A DNA stretch of 60,737 bases from Prosthecobacter sp. (GTDB lineage Bacteria > Verrucomicrobiota > Verrucomicrobiia > Verrucomicrobiales > Verrucomicrobiaceae). A program made the position numbers and the translations under genes. Positions 44,453 through 53,556 of the stretch are shown in pieces. The first letter of the stretch is position 1; each line of letters opens with the position of its first letter. Below the pieces are notes generated by a model that worked only from the letters and a program-made list of their open reading frames with translations, made no database searches and was not told the origin of the DNA. The stretch lies in NCBI RefSeq assembly GCF_029946185.1, contig NZ_JAQSEA010000073.1, positions 1-60,737 of the forward strand, read 5' to 3'.

Positions 44453-47400
44453 TCACTTCCCCACGCTCAGCGTTCCCCACATCAGCACGGCATGGCCGGG
44501 GAAGGTGCAGACGAATTCGTATTCGCCGGGTTGTGACGGGGCTTTGAGTTTGACGGTTTCTTTCTGGCCGGGTTCGAGGAGATGTGTGCCGGCAAGGATT
44601 TCTTTTTCGAAGGCGGCGGGCATGAAGGCGCGGCCTTGTTTGTCGAGCTTGTCGGGCGTCATGGTCATGGCGGCGGTGCCGATCTCCATGTGCTTGCCGG
44701 GCGGGACGATGACGAAATTGTGCGGCATGACGTCGTCGTTTTCGAAGATGACTTCAAACTGCTTGCCAGCGGTGACTTCGATCCGGGTGGTGTCAAAGCG
44801 GAGCTGCTCATGCACGGTGTGGACGACGAAGACATCGACGCTGATGGTTTTCAGCTCGGCGAGGATGCCTTTGCCAGCGTCTCCCTGCAGCGCGGCCATT
44901 TCTTTGGCCGCACCGATGATCTCGACGTACTCGGGCTTGCTGCGGTCGGCGGGTTTCACGGTCTTGCCATAGGCGAGGATGGCGTCGGTGACCGGCTTGG
45001 CCTTGGCGACATCCCAGTTCGCTTTCGGGAACTTCATGAGGGCCTTGGCGGCGGCGTTGCGCTCCTTGCCGTCGATGAGGTGCTGCGCCACGATCTGGAA
45101 GTTCGCGGCGGCGTTTTCCGCACCCATGAGGGGCAGGGCGGTGAGCACGGCGCGCAGGCGGCCGCCATCGAGGCTGGTATCTCCCAGCAGGGCGGTGAGG
45201 AGCGGCTGGAACTTGGCGCGCAGCGCGGCTTCATTGGCTGGGATGAGGGCTATGGCTTCGATGAGGTAGTTGCGCTCGCCGCCATCCGTCGTGGCCTTCC
45301 AGAGATTGTCGGGCGTTTTGTCGCCGACGATGTAGGCGGCGTAGCAGGCGCGTTTCACGGGGGCCTGTTTCGCGTCTTTGGCCAAGGTCTTGATGAGCGT
45401 GCCGTGACGGGCCAGCATGCCGGGTGATTGCGCGAGCAGGAGCTTGCCGAGGTCGTCAGCGGTGGCGTTGAGTTTGCCGTCGGCAGCTTCGATGCGCTTG
45501 AGCATGTTCACGAGAACGACGGGCTTGTCGTCTCCGGTGGTCTTGGCGAGTTCATCGAGGGCCTTCGAGCGAACGTCGGCGGTGATCTTCGGACGGGTGA
45601 GCTTTTCGATGAGCACGGGCTCCAGATCGGGCAGGCCTTTGAGATCGGCGTCGGTGGTCTTGGCGATGAATTCGGCGAGGGCACCGGGATCTTTTGGCAG
45701 AATCTTGGTCTTGAGCACGGATTGCAGGCCTTTGCGGGCCTCACTGAAGACGTGGTCGATGTAGGAGTCGGTGGGCTGCTTGAGCACGTCGTAGGCGATT
45801 TCGAGAGCCTTCTCCGCATCGGGCGTGGGCTGGTAGAAGCTGAGGGCGCGAACGGCGTGCATGCGCACCGGCATGGCGGGATCGTTGACGGCGACCTTGA
45901 GCAGATCGAGCGCGCCTGGAACGCGGTCCTTCCAGTAGCAGAGCACACGCGTCGCGGCGGCACGGGCACGCGGTTCGGGAGATTGCAAAACGGCTTTGAG
46001 CAGATCCACATCCACGACATCGACCCACTGGTGCGTCCACAGCGCTTCGAGGCGGTGGTGCTCGTATTCTTTGTCGCTCGTCTCCAGCTTCGCTGCCCAA
46101 GCTTTCGCGGCAGCGGCGACCTTGGCGGCGTCATGCTTGGCGAGTTCGATCTTGCTGCGCATGCGCACGTTGTCCTCCCATGCTTTGAGATTTTCGAGCA
46201 GGTTTTCGATGCTCTCGCCATGGATCTTCGCGGGCTTCAGCAGGTCGCGGCCGGCATAGGTGAGCTTGTAAATGCGGCCATGACCGTGGTCGCGATTCGG
46301 GTCACGCAGATGGTGCTGCATGTGGCCGATGATGGCATTGGCCCAGTCGCAGAAATACAGCGCGCCATCGGGTCCGACGCTGACGGCGCTGGGGCGAAAG
46401 GTGGGATACACGGCGGGGTCGGCTTTGACGAGTTCGTTGCTGACTTCACCCTTCAAGGCTGCGCCGTCTGGCATGAGCGGCACGCGCCAGATGCCCTGGT
46501 AGCTGATGACATTGCAGTTGAGGAAATTGTTCTGCCAGTCGTCGGGAAAGTGGCGGCTGGAGATGATGTTGTTGCCGGCGCAGGGGCGTGCGGGGCGTTT
46601 CCAGAACTCCTGCAGCTTGGCGCTGCCGCCGCCTTCGCGTGGCAGGTAGCAGGAGGAGGCCTCGGCAAAGGTGTTCACGTTGCCGGTGGCGTCGGTGAAG
46701 AAGGCATTGCCCCAGCGGTCCCAGGTCTTGCCATGCGGATTGACCGTGGCGTCTGTCGTGAAGCGCTCCAGCGAGCGGCGGTTGAGGTCAAAGCGGTAGA
46801 TGCAGCCGTTCGTGTTGCGAACGGGGCCGTAGAGTGTTTCCACCTGCGTGCGGTGGAAGACGCCGTCGCTCGGATACAGGGCGCCGCCGCAGTCATAGTT
46901 CAGCGCATTCGTTTCATGGTGCGAGTCGGCGGCACACAGGCCCATCAGCAGGATGGTGCGCTTGTCGCTTTTGCCGTCGCCGTCGGTGTCCTCAAGGTAC
47001 ACGAGATTCGGCGACTGCATGACGATGACGCCGTCTTTGTAAAAGTTAAATCCGGTGGGGCAGTTCAGATTGTCGGCAAATTCCGTCATCTTGTCCGCCG
47101 TGCCGTCGCCATTGGTGTCTTCAAAGATGAGCAGGCTGTCGCCCTTGGTGCTGGTGGGGGTGCGCTCAGGGTAGTTCAGCCAGGCGCTGACCCAAAGGCG
47201 GCCGCGTGTGTCCCAGGCCATCTGCACCGGATTCACCAGCGCGGGAAACATTTTTTCATCGGCAAAAAGCGTGATCTTGAGCCCGGCTTCCGGCTGGATG
47301 TTTTTCATCGCCTCCTTCGCGTCCGGGAATGCCACGAGGCCTTCGGGAGTGAAGGTCATGCCGGTCATCGGGACCTTGTTGAATTCCTTGCCCTCTTTTG

Positions 47401-48400
47401 GGTTGGGCATGTTGGTCGGGACTTTTTCCACAGGTGGCAGATCGTTGTCTTTGACGACGAGATCACCACCTTTGGCGATGGCGTGCACGCGCAGGTCGCG
47501 GTTGGCCGTCTTCACATCGCGCTGGGCCATTTCTTCCATCATCACCTCGTAATTGGAAATGTAGGGCTTCTCGGGATTGCGCTCGTTCTGTTTGAAAGCG
47601 CCTATGCCAGCGGCGTAAGCCAGTCCGGAGCGGCCTCCATAGACATTGTAGCCGTCCACGGTGCGGTAGCGCTGGTGCCACTCCCAGTTTTTGTCGATGA
47701 TAGCGTGGCGCAGTTTTTCATTCACCTGGGGGGCTTCCTTGCCGGTGAGGGACTTGAAAGCGGACTCGGCGAGGGCTTTTTCACCGCTGTCGGTGATGTA
47801 GAGGCCGTCGAGCGTCGATCCCTCCGGCAGGCCCTTGGAGCTGGGCTGGAAGAGATCCACAAAAGTCACGCCTTTCGCGGCGGCGACTTCATTCATCGCG
47901 GCTGCGTAGTTTTGGATGTTGGTGTTCTTTTCCTCCACCGCTGGCAGGCTGGCGCTGGCGAGCTTTTGCAGGGCGATGGGCGAGAACAGGACCATGCGTG
48001 GCGCGCCTTTGCCGCTGTAGTTTTGCGCCTTGGTGTCGTCGAGGAATTTGGCGAGGTTCTTTTTGAACTCCTCAATGCCTTCGTAGCCCTTGAAGGATTC
48101 ATTGTAGCCGTAGAAGGCGAAAATGACGTCCGCCTTAACCTTGGTGAGCCATTCGTCGCGCGTGCCGAAGTTGTCGATGCGGTGCCAGGTCTGCACCTCA
48201 TCGCCGGAGAAGGCCAGATTGCGGAACGTGAGGTCCTTGCCGGCATTGGCTTGCGTGAGCATCGACTCCAGCCAGCCGGAATACTGCGAGCGGTCTGGCA
48301 GCGCATTGCCGAGGATGGCGATGCTGTCGCCCTGCTTGAGTTCGATCTCAGCCTGGAGCGAGACGGTGAGGGCGAGGAGGAGAGAAAGCAGTTTCTTCAT
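44453..48400 (-). CDS. Giant secreted fusion: SGNH hydrolase, PVC-type beta-propeller, HEAT repeats and C-terminal cupredoxin
   Basis: The protein has 1315 residues with a signal peptide (about 1-17). Residues 20-230 form an SGNH/GDSL domain (QGDSIAILGN with the nucleophile Ser; FYGYNES with the Asn). Residues 345-760 are the PVC membrane-bound dehydrogenase propeller (DTRGRLWVSAWLNYPER, EDTDGDGKSDK). Residues 780-1150 are HEAT-like repeats. Residues 1190-1315 are a plastocyanin/azurin-type domain with ligands His in VMPHNF, and Cys, His and Met in CTFPGHAVLMWG. In most PVC relatives a CxxCH heme domain closes the chain; here no CxxCH is seen and a type 1 copper domain takes its place, so copper probably carries the electrons. 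Substrate unknown. Confidence 0.88.
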   Translation of the reverse strand: MKKLLSLLLALTVSLQAEIELKQGDSIAILGNALPDRSQYSGWLESMLTQANAGKDLTFRNLAFSGDEVQTWHRIDNFGTRDEWLTKVKADVIFAFYGYNESFKGYEGIEEFKKNLAKFLDDTKAQNYSGKGAPRMVLFSPIALQKLASASLPAVEEKNTNIQNYAAAMNEVAAAKGVTFVDLFQPSSKGLPEGSTLDGLYITDSGEKALAESAFKSLTGKEAPQVNEKLRHAIIDKNWEWHQRYRTVDGYNVYGGRSGLAYAAGIGAFKQNERNPEKPYISNYEVMMEEMAQRDVKTANRDLRVHAIAKGGDLVVKDNDLPPVEKVPTNMPNPKEGKEFNKVPMTGMTFTPEGLVAFPDAKEAMKNIQPEAGLKITLFADEKMFPALVNPVQMAWDTRGRLWVSAWLNYPERTPTSTKGDSLLIFEDTNGDGTADKMTEFADNLNCPTGFNFYKDGVIVMQSPNLVYLEDTDGDGKSDKRTILLMGLCAADSHHETNALNYDCGGALYPSDGVFHRTQVETLYGPVRNTNGCIYRFDLNRRSLERFTTDATVNPHGKTWDRWGNAFFTDATGNVNTFAEASSCYLPREGGGSAKLQEFWKRPARPCAGNNIISSRHFPDDWQNNFLNCNVISYQGIWRVPLMPDGAALKGEVSNELVKADPAVYPTFRPSAVSVGPDGALYFCDWANAIIGHMQHHLRDPNRDHGHGRIYKLTYAGRDLLKPAKIHGESIENLLENLKAWEDNVRMRSKIELAKHDAAKVAAAAKAWAAKLETSDKEYEHHRLEALWTHQWVDVVDVDLLKAVLQSPEPRARAAATRVLCYWKDRVPGALDLLKVAVNDPAMPVRMHAVRALSFYQPTPDAEKALEIAYDVLKQPTDSYIDHVFSEARKGLQSVLKTKILPKDPGALAEFIAKTTDADLKGLPDLEPVLIEKLTRPKITADVRSKALDELAKTTGDDKPVVLVNMLKRIEAADGKLNATADDLGKLLLAQSPGMLARHGTLIKTLAKDAKQAPVKRACYAAYIVGDKTPDNLWKATTDGGERNYLIEAIALIPANEAALRAKFQPLLTALLGDTSLDGGRLRAVLTALPLMGAENAAANFQIVAQHLIDGKERNAAAKALMKFPKANWDVAKAKPVTDAILAYGKTVKPADRSKPEYVEIIGAAKEMAALQGDAGKGILAELKTISVDVFVVHTVHEQLRFDTTRIEVTAGKQFEVIFENDDVMPHNFVIVPPGKHMEIGTAAMTMTPDKLDKQGRAFMPAAFEKEILAGTHLLEPGQKETVKLKAPSQPGEYEFVCTFPGHAVLMWGTLSVGK

Positions 48401-48531
48401 GGGGGTTGGTCGGACGGCTGTGCAATACGGCGGGGCAGGGGGAATGTTTGCCGCATAAAGCGCAAGTTTCGTCCTGATCCAGCGCCATCATATATGTTTA
48501 CTCTCAGAGGCGGTTGTGATAATAACGATAA

Positions 48532-48774
48532 ATGCCTGTGAAATCCCGCCTGATTTTTGCCATCTCCGCCTGTCTGTTGCTAAGCAACTGCGGGCTTATC
48601 GGCACGGCATTGCGTCTTGCTCCTTATGCCCTGATGCTTGCTGACGAGAATGGCCAAGGCAGGGCTGACGGCCAGACTTTGGAAATGCGCGCCCGAGAGG
48701 TGCAGAACAAGAAGGCGCGTGGAATGCAGCCAATGGACGGCCTTGTCGGCTCCCAAGTGGCCTTCAATCGCTGA
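48532..48774 (+). CDS. Small lipoprotein 1
   Basis: The product has 80 residues. The signal peptide ends LLLSNCG, a lipobox with Cys at about 20. The mature part is short, with a hydrophobic start (LIGTALRLAPYALML) and then the charged stretch GQTLEMRAREVQNKKARG, which resembles a stretch in the next gene. Function unknown; outer-membrane anchoring is inferred from the lipobox. Confidence 0.7.
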   Translation: MPVKSRLIFAISACLLLSNCGLIGTALRLAPYALMLADENGQGRADGQTLEMRAREVQNKKARGMQPMDGLVGSQVAFNR

Positions 48775-48804
48775 GCATCTAGTTGTTTACAGAATTAGAA
48801 CGGC

Positions 48805-49101
48805 ATGATAAAAACAATTGTAATGAAATTTTTCCGCCTCGCTTTCCTCGTTATTTTTTCTGCCGGCTTCACCAGTTGCAGCCAGACGTGGGCTGCTTTT
48901 AAGAACACGTATCCGGTGAGGATTTTGGATCAGACCGGTTCGGCATTGCTCGGCTACATTGCAGAAAATGATCTGCCTGCAAACGGCAAGCCTGCCTCCA
49001 TGCAGGAGCGCGCCCGTCAGGTCGAAATGCGTGGCATCTACGCAGCTGGCAAGACGGCACCCACCGTCGCTGCGCCACGTCAGAGCATGGTCTCACGCTA
49101 A
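48805..49101 (+). CDS. Small lipoprotein 2
   Basis: The product has 98 residues with lipobox GFTSCS (Cys at about 25); an ATG at 48823 is an alternative start. The mature part has SMQERARQVEMRGIYAAG, similar in place and pattern to lipoprotein 1 (RAR-x-V), suggesting a duplicated family. It starts 30 bases after lipoprotein 1 and its TAA overlaps the ATG used for sufS, so the three genes may be one transcript. Function unknown. Confidence 0.7.
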   Translation: MIKTIVMKFFRLAFLVIFSAGFTSCSQTWAAFKNTYPVRILDQTGSALLGYIAENDLPANGKPASMQERARQVEMRGIYAAGKTAPTVAAPRQSMVSR

Positions 49102-50336
49102 TGCCTGGGTCCAAGATCATGGACTGGCACCGCATACGCTCTGATTTCCCCATCCTCGACCAGCAGGTGAATGGGCACCCGCTGGTATATCTCGACAACG
49201 CCGCCAGCAGCCAGAAGCCGCGTGCGGTCATCGAGACGCTCTCGCTCTATTACGAGCGCGACAACTCCAATGTCCACCGTGCGCTGCATGAGTTGAGCAA
49301 CCGTGCCACGGAGGCCTTTGAGGCAGCGCGGAAAAAAGCGGCGCATTTCATCGGTGCCGCTTCGGAGGACGAGATCATCTTCACCCGTGGCACCACCGAG
49401 GGCATCAACCTCGTGGCGAACACCTGGGGTACGCAGAATCTTCGGGCAGGGGATGTCATCCTGATCACCGGGATGGAGCATCACAGCAACATCATCCCGT
49501 GGCAGATGCTCGCCCAGCGCACCGGGGCCACGCTCAAGTACATCCCTGTGCTGGACGACGGCACGCTCGATGGCGAGGCCATCGAAACGCTGCTCACCGA
49601 ACAGGTGAAGCTCTTCGCCTTCGTTCATATCTCCAACTCCCTCGGCACCATCAACCCTGCCAAGGAGCTCATCGCCAAGGCGAAAGCCCTCGGCGCCGTG
49701 ACGGTGCTGGATGGTGCGCAAAGCGCCGGCCACATGCCCATCAATGTGCAGGATCTCGGCTGCGACTTCTTCGTTTTCTCCGGCCACAAGATGTGCGGAC
49801 CCACGGGCATCGGCGTGCTTTATGGCCGCATGGCCCTGCTGGAAACCATGCCTCCATGGCATGGCGGTGGGGAGATGATCCTGACGGTCACCATGGAGAG
49901 CAGCAGCTACAAGGCGCCGCCGCATCGTTTTGAAGCCGGAACGCCCAACATCGCCGGTGTGATCGGCCTCGGGGCCGCCATTGACTACCTGCAGGCCATC
50001 GGCCTCGAAAACATCCAGCGTCACGACCACAACCTCGCCAACTACGCCGTGCAGCGCATGGGCGAGGTGCCCGGCATCCGCATCCTCGGCCCGCAGTCCG
50101 GCCACCGTGGCGCGCTCGCCGCCTTCCACCTCGATTTTGCCCATCCGCACGATCTCGTCGAATTCGCCAACAGCCATGGCGTGGCCATGCGTGGCGGGCA
50201 TCACTGCACTCAGCCGCTGATGAAGCGTTTCAAGGTGCCCGGCACCACCCGCGCCAGCTTTTATTTCTACAACACGCTCGAAGAGATCAATCGCCTCGTC
50301 GAAGTACTGCTCCTCGCGCGTAAGTTCTTCACGTGA
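49101..50336 (+). CDS. sufS: SufS-type cysteine desulfurase
   Basis: The protein has 411 residues; a start six codons later (49119) is equally likely. It is a fold-type I PLP enzyme that takes sulfur from cysteine to give alanine and a persulfide for Fe-S cluster assembly. The PLP Lys lies in FVFSGHKMCGPTG, the catalytic Cys in RGGHHCTQPLM, and TRGTTEGINLVA binds the cofactor phosphate. The SufS/CsdA group is indicated by length and by the Cys motif. sufU follows 36 bases later, forming the usual SufS-SufU pair. sufBCD are not in the window. Confidence 0.94.
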   Translation: MPGSKIMDWHRIRSDFPILDQQVNGHPLVYLDNAASSQKPRAVIETLSLYYERDNSNVHRALHELSNRATEAFEAARKKAAHFIGAASEDEIIFTRGTTEGINLVANTWGTQNLRAGDVILITGMEHHSNIIPWQMLAQRTGATLKYIPVLDDGTLDGEAIETLLTEQVKLFAFVHISNSLGTINPAKELIAKAKALGAVTVLDGAQSAGHMPINVQDLGCDFFVFSGHKMCGPTGIGVLYGRMALLETMPPWHGGGEMILTVTMESSSYKAPPHRFEAGTPNIAGVIGLGAAIDYLQAIGLENIQRHDHNLANYAVQRMGEVPGIRILGPQSGHRGALAAFHLDFAHPHDLVEFANSHGVAMRGGHHCTQPLMKRFKVPGTTRASFYFYNTLEEINRLVEVLLLARKFFT

Positions 50337-50337
50337 G

Positions 50338-50354
50338 ACAGGCTGCCAGCCTGT
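50338..50354. repeat. Small perfect hairpin between sufS and sufU
   Basis: ACAGGCT-GCC-AGCCTGT lies one base after the sufS stop. The text ACAGGCTGCCAGCCTGT is a common type of interspersed palindrome. It may lower sufU expression or stabilise the upstream mRNA. Confidence 0.4.
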
Positions 50355-50372
50355 GCTATACGTTTTCCGACC

Positions 50373-50810
50373 ATGCTCTCCGACGACCTCCGTGACCTCT
50401 ACCAGCAGGTGATCCTTGATCACTCCAGGAACCCGCGCAACAGCGGCGAACTCCCGCCGCCCTGCCTCCACGCCCATGGCGACAATCCCTCCTGCGGTGA
50501 CGAAATCGACGTCTGGGTCCGCTTGTCCGACCAAGGTGCCATCGAAGACCTCAAATTCACCGGCCAGGGCTGCGCCATCAGTCAGGCCAGTGCGTCGATG
50601 ATGACGCAGAAGATCAAAGGCAAGTCCAAGGACGAAGCCGCCGCCGTGCGCGAAGACTTCCGGCGTGTCGTTATGGGAGACGGCGCTCCAGCCAATGAAG
50701 ACGCCCTCGGCGAACTCATCCTTCTCGAAGGTGTCCAAAAATTCCCGCAGCGCGTGAAGTGCGCCATGCTCGCCTGGCGCGCGCTGGAGCAGGCCTTGGA
50801 GGGGAAGTAG
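50373..50810 (+). CDS. sufU: SufU-type Fe-S scaffold/sulfur acceptor
   Basis: The protein has 145 residues. Three Cys in NPSCGDEI, GQGCAISQAS and RVKCAMLAW, with the Asp of CGD, form the zinc site that accepts sulfur from SufS. The extra loop between the second and third Cys (about 75-110) is typical of SufU rather than IscU. It passes sulfur to the SufBCD scaffold. It sits directly downstream of sufS on the same strand. Confidence 0.92.
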   Translation: MLSDDLRDLYQQVILDHSRNPRNSGELPPPCLHAHGDNPSCGDEIDVWVRLSDQGAIEDLKFTGQGCAISQASASMMTQKIKGKSKDEAAAVREDFRRVVMGDGAPANEDALGELILLEGVQKFPQRVKCAMLAWRALEQALEGK

Positions 50811-50879
50811 GAGCGAGCTAGGGTGGAAACAGCCCTTAGCAAACGGTTGTAAGGTCTGGTTCGGGTCGTATTTTGATCC

Positions 50880-51146
50880 ATGACACTCACCATGACCATC
50901 CCGGACAATCTGGCTGCCTCCATTGGTAACGCGGTGGATGAAGTGCGCTCCCGGTTCATCGAGGGCTATGCGGTGCAGGCCTATCGTTCGGGTACCTTTT
51001 CAACGGCGGAAGTCCGCGAGCTGCTCGGTCATGCTTCGCGCTGGGAGACCGAGGATTTTCTGGCTGCTCACGGCGCTTGGCCTGATCCGTCCGCCAATGA
51101 AGTGCTGGATGACATCAGCAACCTCCGCGCCCTTCGTGTCGCGTGA
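50880..51146 (+). CDS. UPF0175-family antitoxin
   Basis: The product has 88 residues; an ATG four codons in is possible. It matches UPF0175: VRSRFIEGYAVQAYRSGTFS followed by a helix-turn-helix-like AEVRELLGHASRWETEDFLAAHG. These small proteins bind DNA and neutralise a PIN-domain toxin encoded just after. The stop overlaps the GTG start of the DUF3368 gene (GTGA), which is the expected arrangement for a toxin-antitoxin operon. Confidence 0.82.
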   Translation: MTLTMTIPDNLAASIGNAVDEVRSRFIEGYAVQAYRSGTFSTAEVRELLGHASRWETEDFLAAHGAWPDPSANEVLDDISNLRALRVA

Positions 51147-51619
51147 TCGTTATCAGCGATACTTCTCCGCTGCGCTATCTCGTCGCCATCGGTCATGTCG
51201 ATGTGCTGCCTATTCTTTATGGCCGTATCCTTTGCCTGCCAGAAGTGTTCGCTGAATGCCAGCATCCACAATCGCCTGCCACATTGCGAGAATGGATCAA
51301 AACGCCTCCTGTCTGGCTGGCCGTGGTGACGCCGGTTTCGTCATGGACTCACAGCGAACTCGCGCGGCTTGATGCCGGAGAAGCCGCCGCCATTCGCTTG
51401 GCCCACGATCAAGCCGCTGATCTGTTGCTCATGGATGAGCGCAAAGGCCGCCAGATTGCCCAACGCCTCGGATTTCGCGTCTCAGGTATTCTGGCTGTCA
51501 TTGCTGATGCCGCACGGCTCCAATTGCTCGATTTTGATCAGGCCGTTTTTAGGCTGACCCAGGAGACCAATTTTCGCGTATCTCCGACAGTGATCGAAGC
51601 CATCCGCTCGCAACTTTAA
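51143..51619 (+). CDS. DUF3368/PIN-domain toxin (putative ribonuclease)
   Basis: The product has 158 residues from a GTG start. PIN-fold acidic residues are seen at ISDTSPLRYL (Asp), PEVFAEC (Glu), DAGEAAAIRLA (Glu) and LLMDERKGRQIA (Asp). The family cuts RNA with a metal ion and is inhibited by its antitoxin. The GTGA overlap with the UPF0175 gene supports a translationally coupled pair. mutM begins eight bases after the stop. Confidence 0.82.
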   Translation: MIVISDTSPLRYLVAIGHVDVLPILYGRILCLPEVFAECQHPQSPATLREWIKTPPVWLAVVTPVSSWTHSELARLDAGEAAAIRLAHDQAADLLLMDERKGRQIAQRLGFRVSGILAVIADAARLQLLDFDQAVFRLTQETNFRVSPTVIEAIRSQL

Positions 51620-51627
51620 ATATTCCC

Positions 51628-52440
51628 ATGCCTGAACTCCCCGAAGTCGAAACCGCTCTGCGCGGGGTCTCGCCGCATGTGCTTGGCAAGCGGGTTCGGG
51701 AGGTGATCGTGCGGGACAAGCGGCTGCGCTGGCCGGTGCCAGACACGATTCATGAGCTGGAAGGCTGCCGGATTGAGACAGGAACGCGACGCGCAAAATA
51801 CATGCTGTTTGGCACCGCCAAAGGCACGCTGCTGCTGCACCTGGGCATGTCGGGCAATCTACGGGTGCTGCCGGCGGATACGCCGTTCAAGAAGCATGAT
51901 CATCTCGCCATCACGCTCGAAAGCGGCAAGCAGCTCCGCTTGCACGATCCTCGTCGCTTTGGTGCGGCGCTGTGGATTGAGGGCGACCCCATGGAGCATG
52001 CGCTGCTGCGAGATCTGGGGCCGGAGCCGCTGAGCGATGACTTCACGGCGGCGCATCTGCAAGCCGTCTGCAAAGGCAAGACGGCGGCGATCAAGCAGGT
52101 CATCATGGATGCGCATGTCGTCGTGGGGGTGGGGAACATTTATGCGAGCGAGGCGCTGTTCATGGCGGGGATTAATCCGCAGCAAGCCGCAGGGAAGGTG
52201 ACGAAGCCAAAGCTGGTCAAGCTAGTGCAGGCCATCCGCAAGGTGCTGGCGACTTCGATCAAGATGGGCGGCACCACCTTGCGTGATTTTGTGAACGAGA
52301 GCGGCGAGCCGGGTTATTTCAAGGTGACGCTGCGGGTATATGATCGCGAGGACGAAGCCTGCCGGGTGTGTGAGGCGACGGTGAAACGGATCGTGCAGGG
52401 GCAGCGTTCGACGTTCTTTTGCCCGACGTGTCAGAAGTAG
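51628..52440 (+). CDS. mutM: Formamidopyrimidine-DNA glycosylase
   Basis: The protein has 270 residues and begins PELPEVE, with the catalytic Pro2 and Glu3 exposed after Met removal. Conserved pieces include TRRAKYMLF (beta-clamp Lys), LHLGMSG, HDPRRFG and VGNIYASEALF. The C-terminal zinc finger has CRVC and CPTC. It removes oxidised purines such as 8-oxoguanine and nicks the abasic site. It is a standard full-length enzyme, co-directional with the toxin gene. Confidence 0.95.
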   Translation: MPELPEVETALRGVSPHVLGKRVREVIVRDKRLRWPVPDTIHELEGCRIETGTRRAKYMLFGTAKGTLLLHLGMSGNLRVLPADTPFKKHDHLAITLESGKQLRLHDPRRFGAALWIEGDPMEHALLRDLGPEPLSDDFTAAHLQAVCKGKTAAIKQVIMDAHVVVGVGNIYASEALFMAGINPQQAAGKVTKPKLVKLVQAIRKVLATSIKMGGTTLRDFVNESGEPGYFKVTLRVYDREDEACRVCEATVKRIVQGQRSTFFCPTCQK

Positions 52441-52506
52441 AGGTCATGCGAATGAAGCAATTTTTTCATTCGTCGTTTCGGCATTTGTCATTCAAAATCG
52501 CCAAGT

Positions 52507-53556
52507 ATGTCCTCATCTCTCCCACCGCTCCGCAGTGCTTACGATCTCGAACGCGTGCTCGAATTTGAATTCGTGCGTGCCACGGAAAACGCCGCCTTGC
52601 AGGCGATCCACTGGCTCGGGCGGGGTGAAAAGGAACTCGCCGATGGCGCGGCCTGCAGCGCGATCTACGGCGTCTTCGACATCCTCGATATTCGTGGTGA
52701 GGTCGTGATTGGCGAGGGCATCAAGGACAACGCTCCCGGTATTTTCGTCGGCGAGCACCTGGGCACCTGGCGGGATGGGTCACCTCGCTTCAACATCGCC
52801 CTCGATCCCATCGACGGCACCAGCAACCTTGCCAAGGGCCTGCCCAACAGCATCTCCGTCATTGCAGCGGCGCAGATTCCTGACGGTGCCCCATGCGCCA
52901 TGAAAAGCATCCCGAGCTTTTACAGCCACAAGATCGCTTACGGCCCGGCGGTGAAAAAGGCGCTGGAGGGCAGGGGTGACCGCTGTTTCCTCGACATGCC
53001 TTTGCAGGAGGTCATCTCCTTCGTCGCGGAAGCTCTGGGCAAGCGTGAACGCGACCTTGTCGTCTCCACCATGGATCGCCCGCGCCATCACGACATCGTC
53101 GAGGAGATCCGCCGCTCGGGCGCGGCGCTGCGCATGGTGACTGATGGCGACATCGCGGCTGCGGTCGCGCCTTCGATGCCTGAGTCGAATTGCGATCTTT
53201 ACATTGGCATGGGTGGCTCGCCCGAAGGTATTCTGGCCGCTGCGGCGCTGAAATGTCTCGGTGGCGACATGCAGTTGCGCATGTGGTTTCACAATGAGGA
53301 GCATCGTGCTGAGGTCGCGGCGATGACGCCTGCAGCAGAGATGAATCAGGTCTTCCGCGTGAATGAACTCATCGTGGGGGAGAGCGCCTTGTTCTGCGCC
53401 ACGGGCATCAGCGACAGCCCCTTGCTGCCCGGCTGCCGTCTGGTGGATCACCGCGTGGAAACGCATTCGATTTTGATGCGTACCCGCAGTGGTACCGTGC
53501 GCCGTATTCACGCCACCCATGATCTTGACCGCAAGGTCGTGCCGCTGCGCGCTTAA
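52507..53556 (+). CDS. glpX: Class II fructose-1,6-bisphosphatase
   Basis: The enzyme has 349 residues. The GlpX family is shown by GEGIKDNAPGIFVGEHLG, the metal/phosphate motif DPIDGTSNLAKG, and GMGGSPEGILAAAALKCLGG. It removes the 1-phosphate of fructose 1,6-bisphosphate, the committed step of gluconeogenesis, and so works against the aldolase-glycolysis direction of fba in this window. Cytosolic. The AT-rich island begins shortly after its stop. Confidence 0.93.
   Translation: MSSSLPPLRSAYDLERVLEFEFVRATENAALQAIHWLGRGEKELADGAACSAIYGVFDILDIRGEVVIGEGIKDNAPGIFVGEHLGTWRDGSPRFNIALDPIDGTSNLAKGLPNSISVIAAAQIPDGAPCAMKSIPSFYSHKIAYGPAVKKALEGRGDRCFLDMPLQEVISFVAEALGKRERDLVVSTMDRPRHHDIVEEIRRSGAALRMVTDGDIAAAVAPSMPESNCDLYIGMGGSPEGILAAAALKCLGGDMQLRMWFHNEEHRAEVAAMTPAAEMNQVFRVNELIVGESALFCATGISDSPLLPGCRLVDHRVETHSILMRTRSGTVRRIHATHDLDRKVVPLRA

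Noticed and set aside
45428-48541. A 1037-codon open frame on the + strand opposite the giant fusion gene
   Set aside because: It is the antisense shadow of a gene with clear domains and GC-rich codon use; its translation has no recognisable domain and is rich in Gly, Val and His as expected of a shadow frame.
49098-50738. 546-codon minus-strand open frame opposite sufS and sufU
   Set aside because: It is an antisense shadow; both + strand genes carry intact catalytic motifs.
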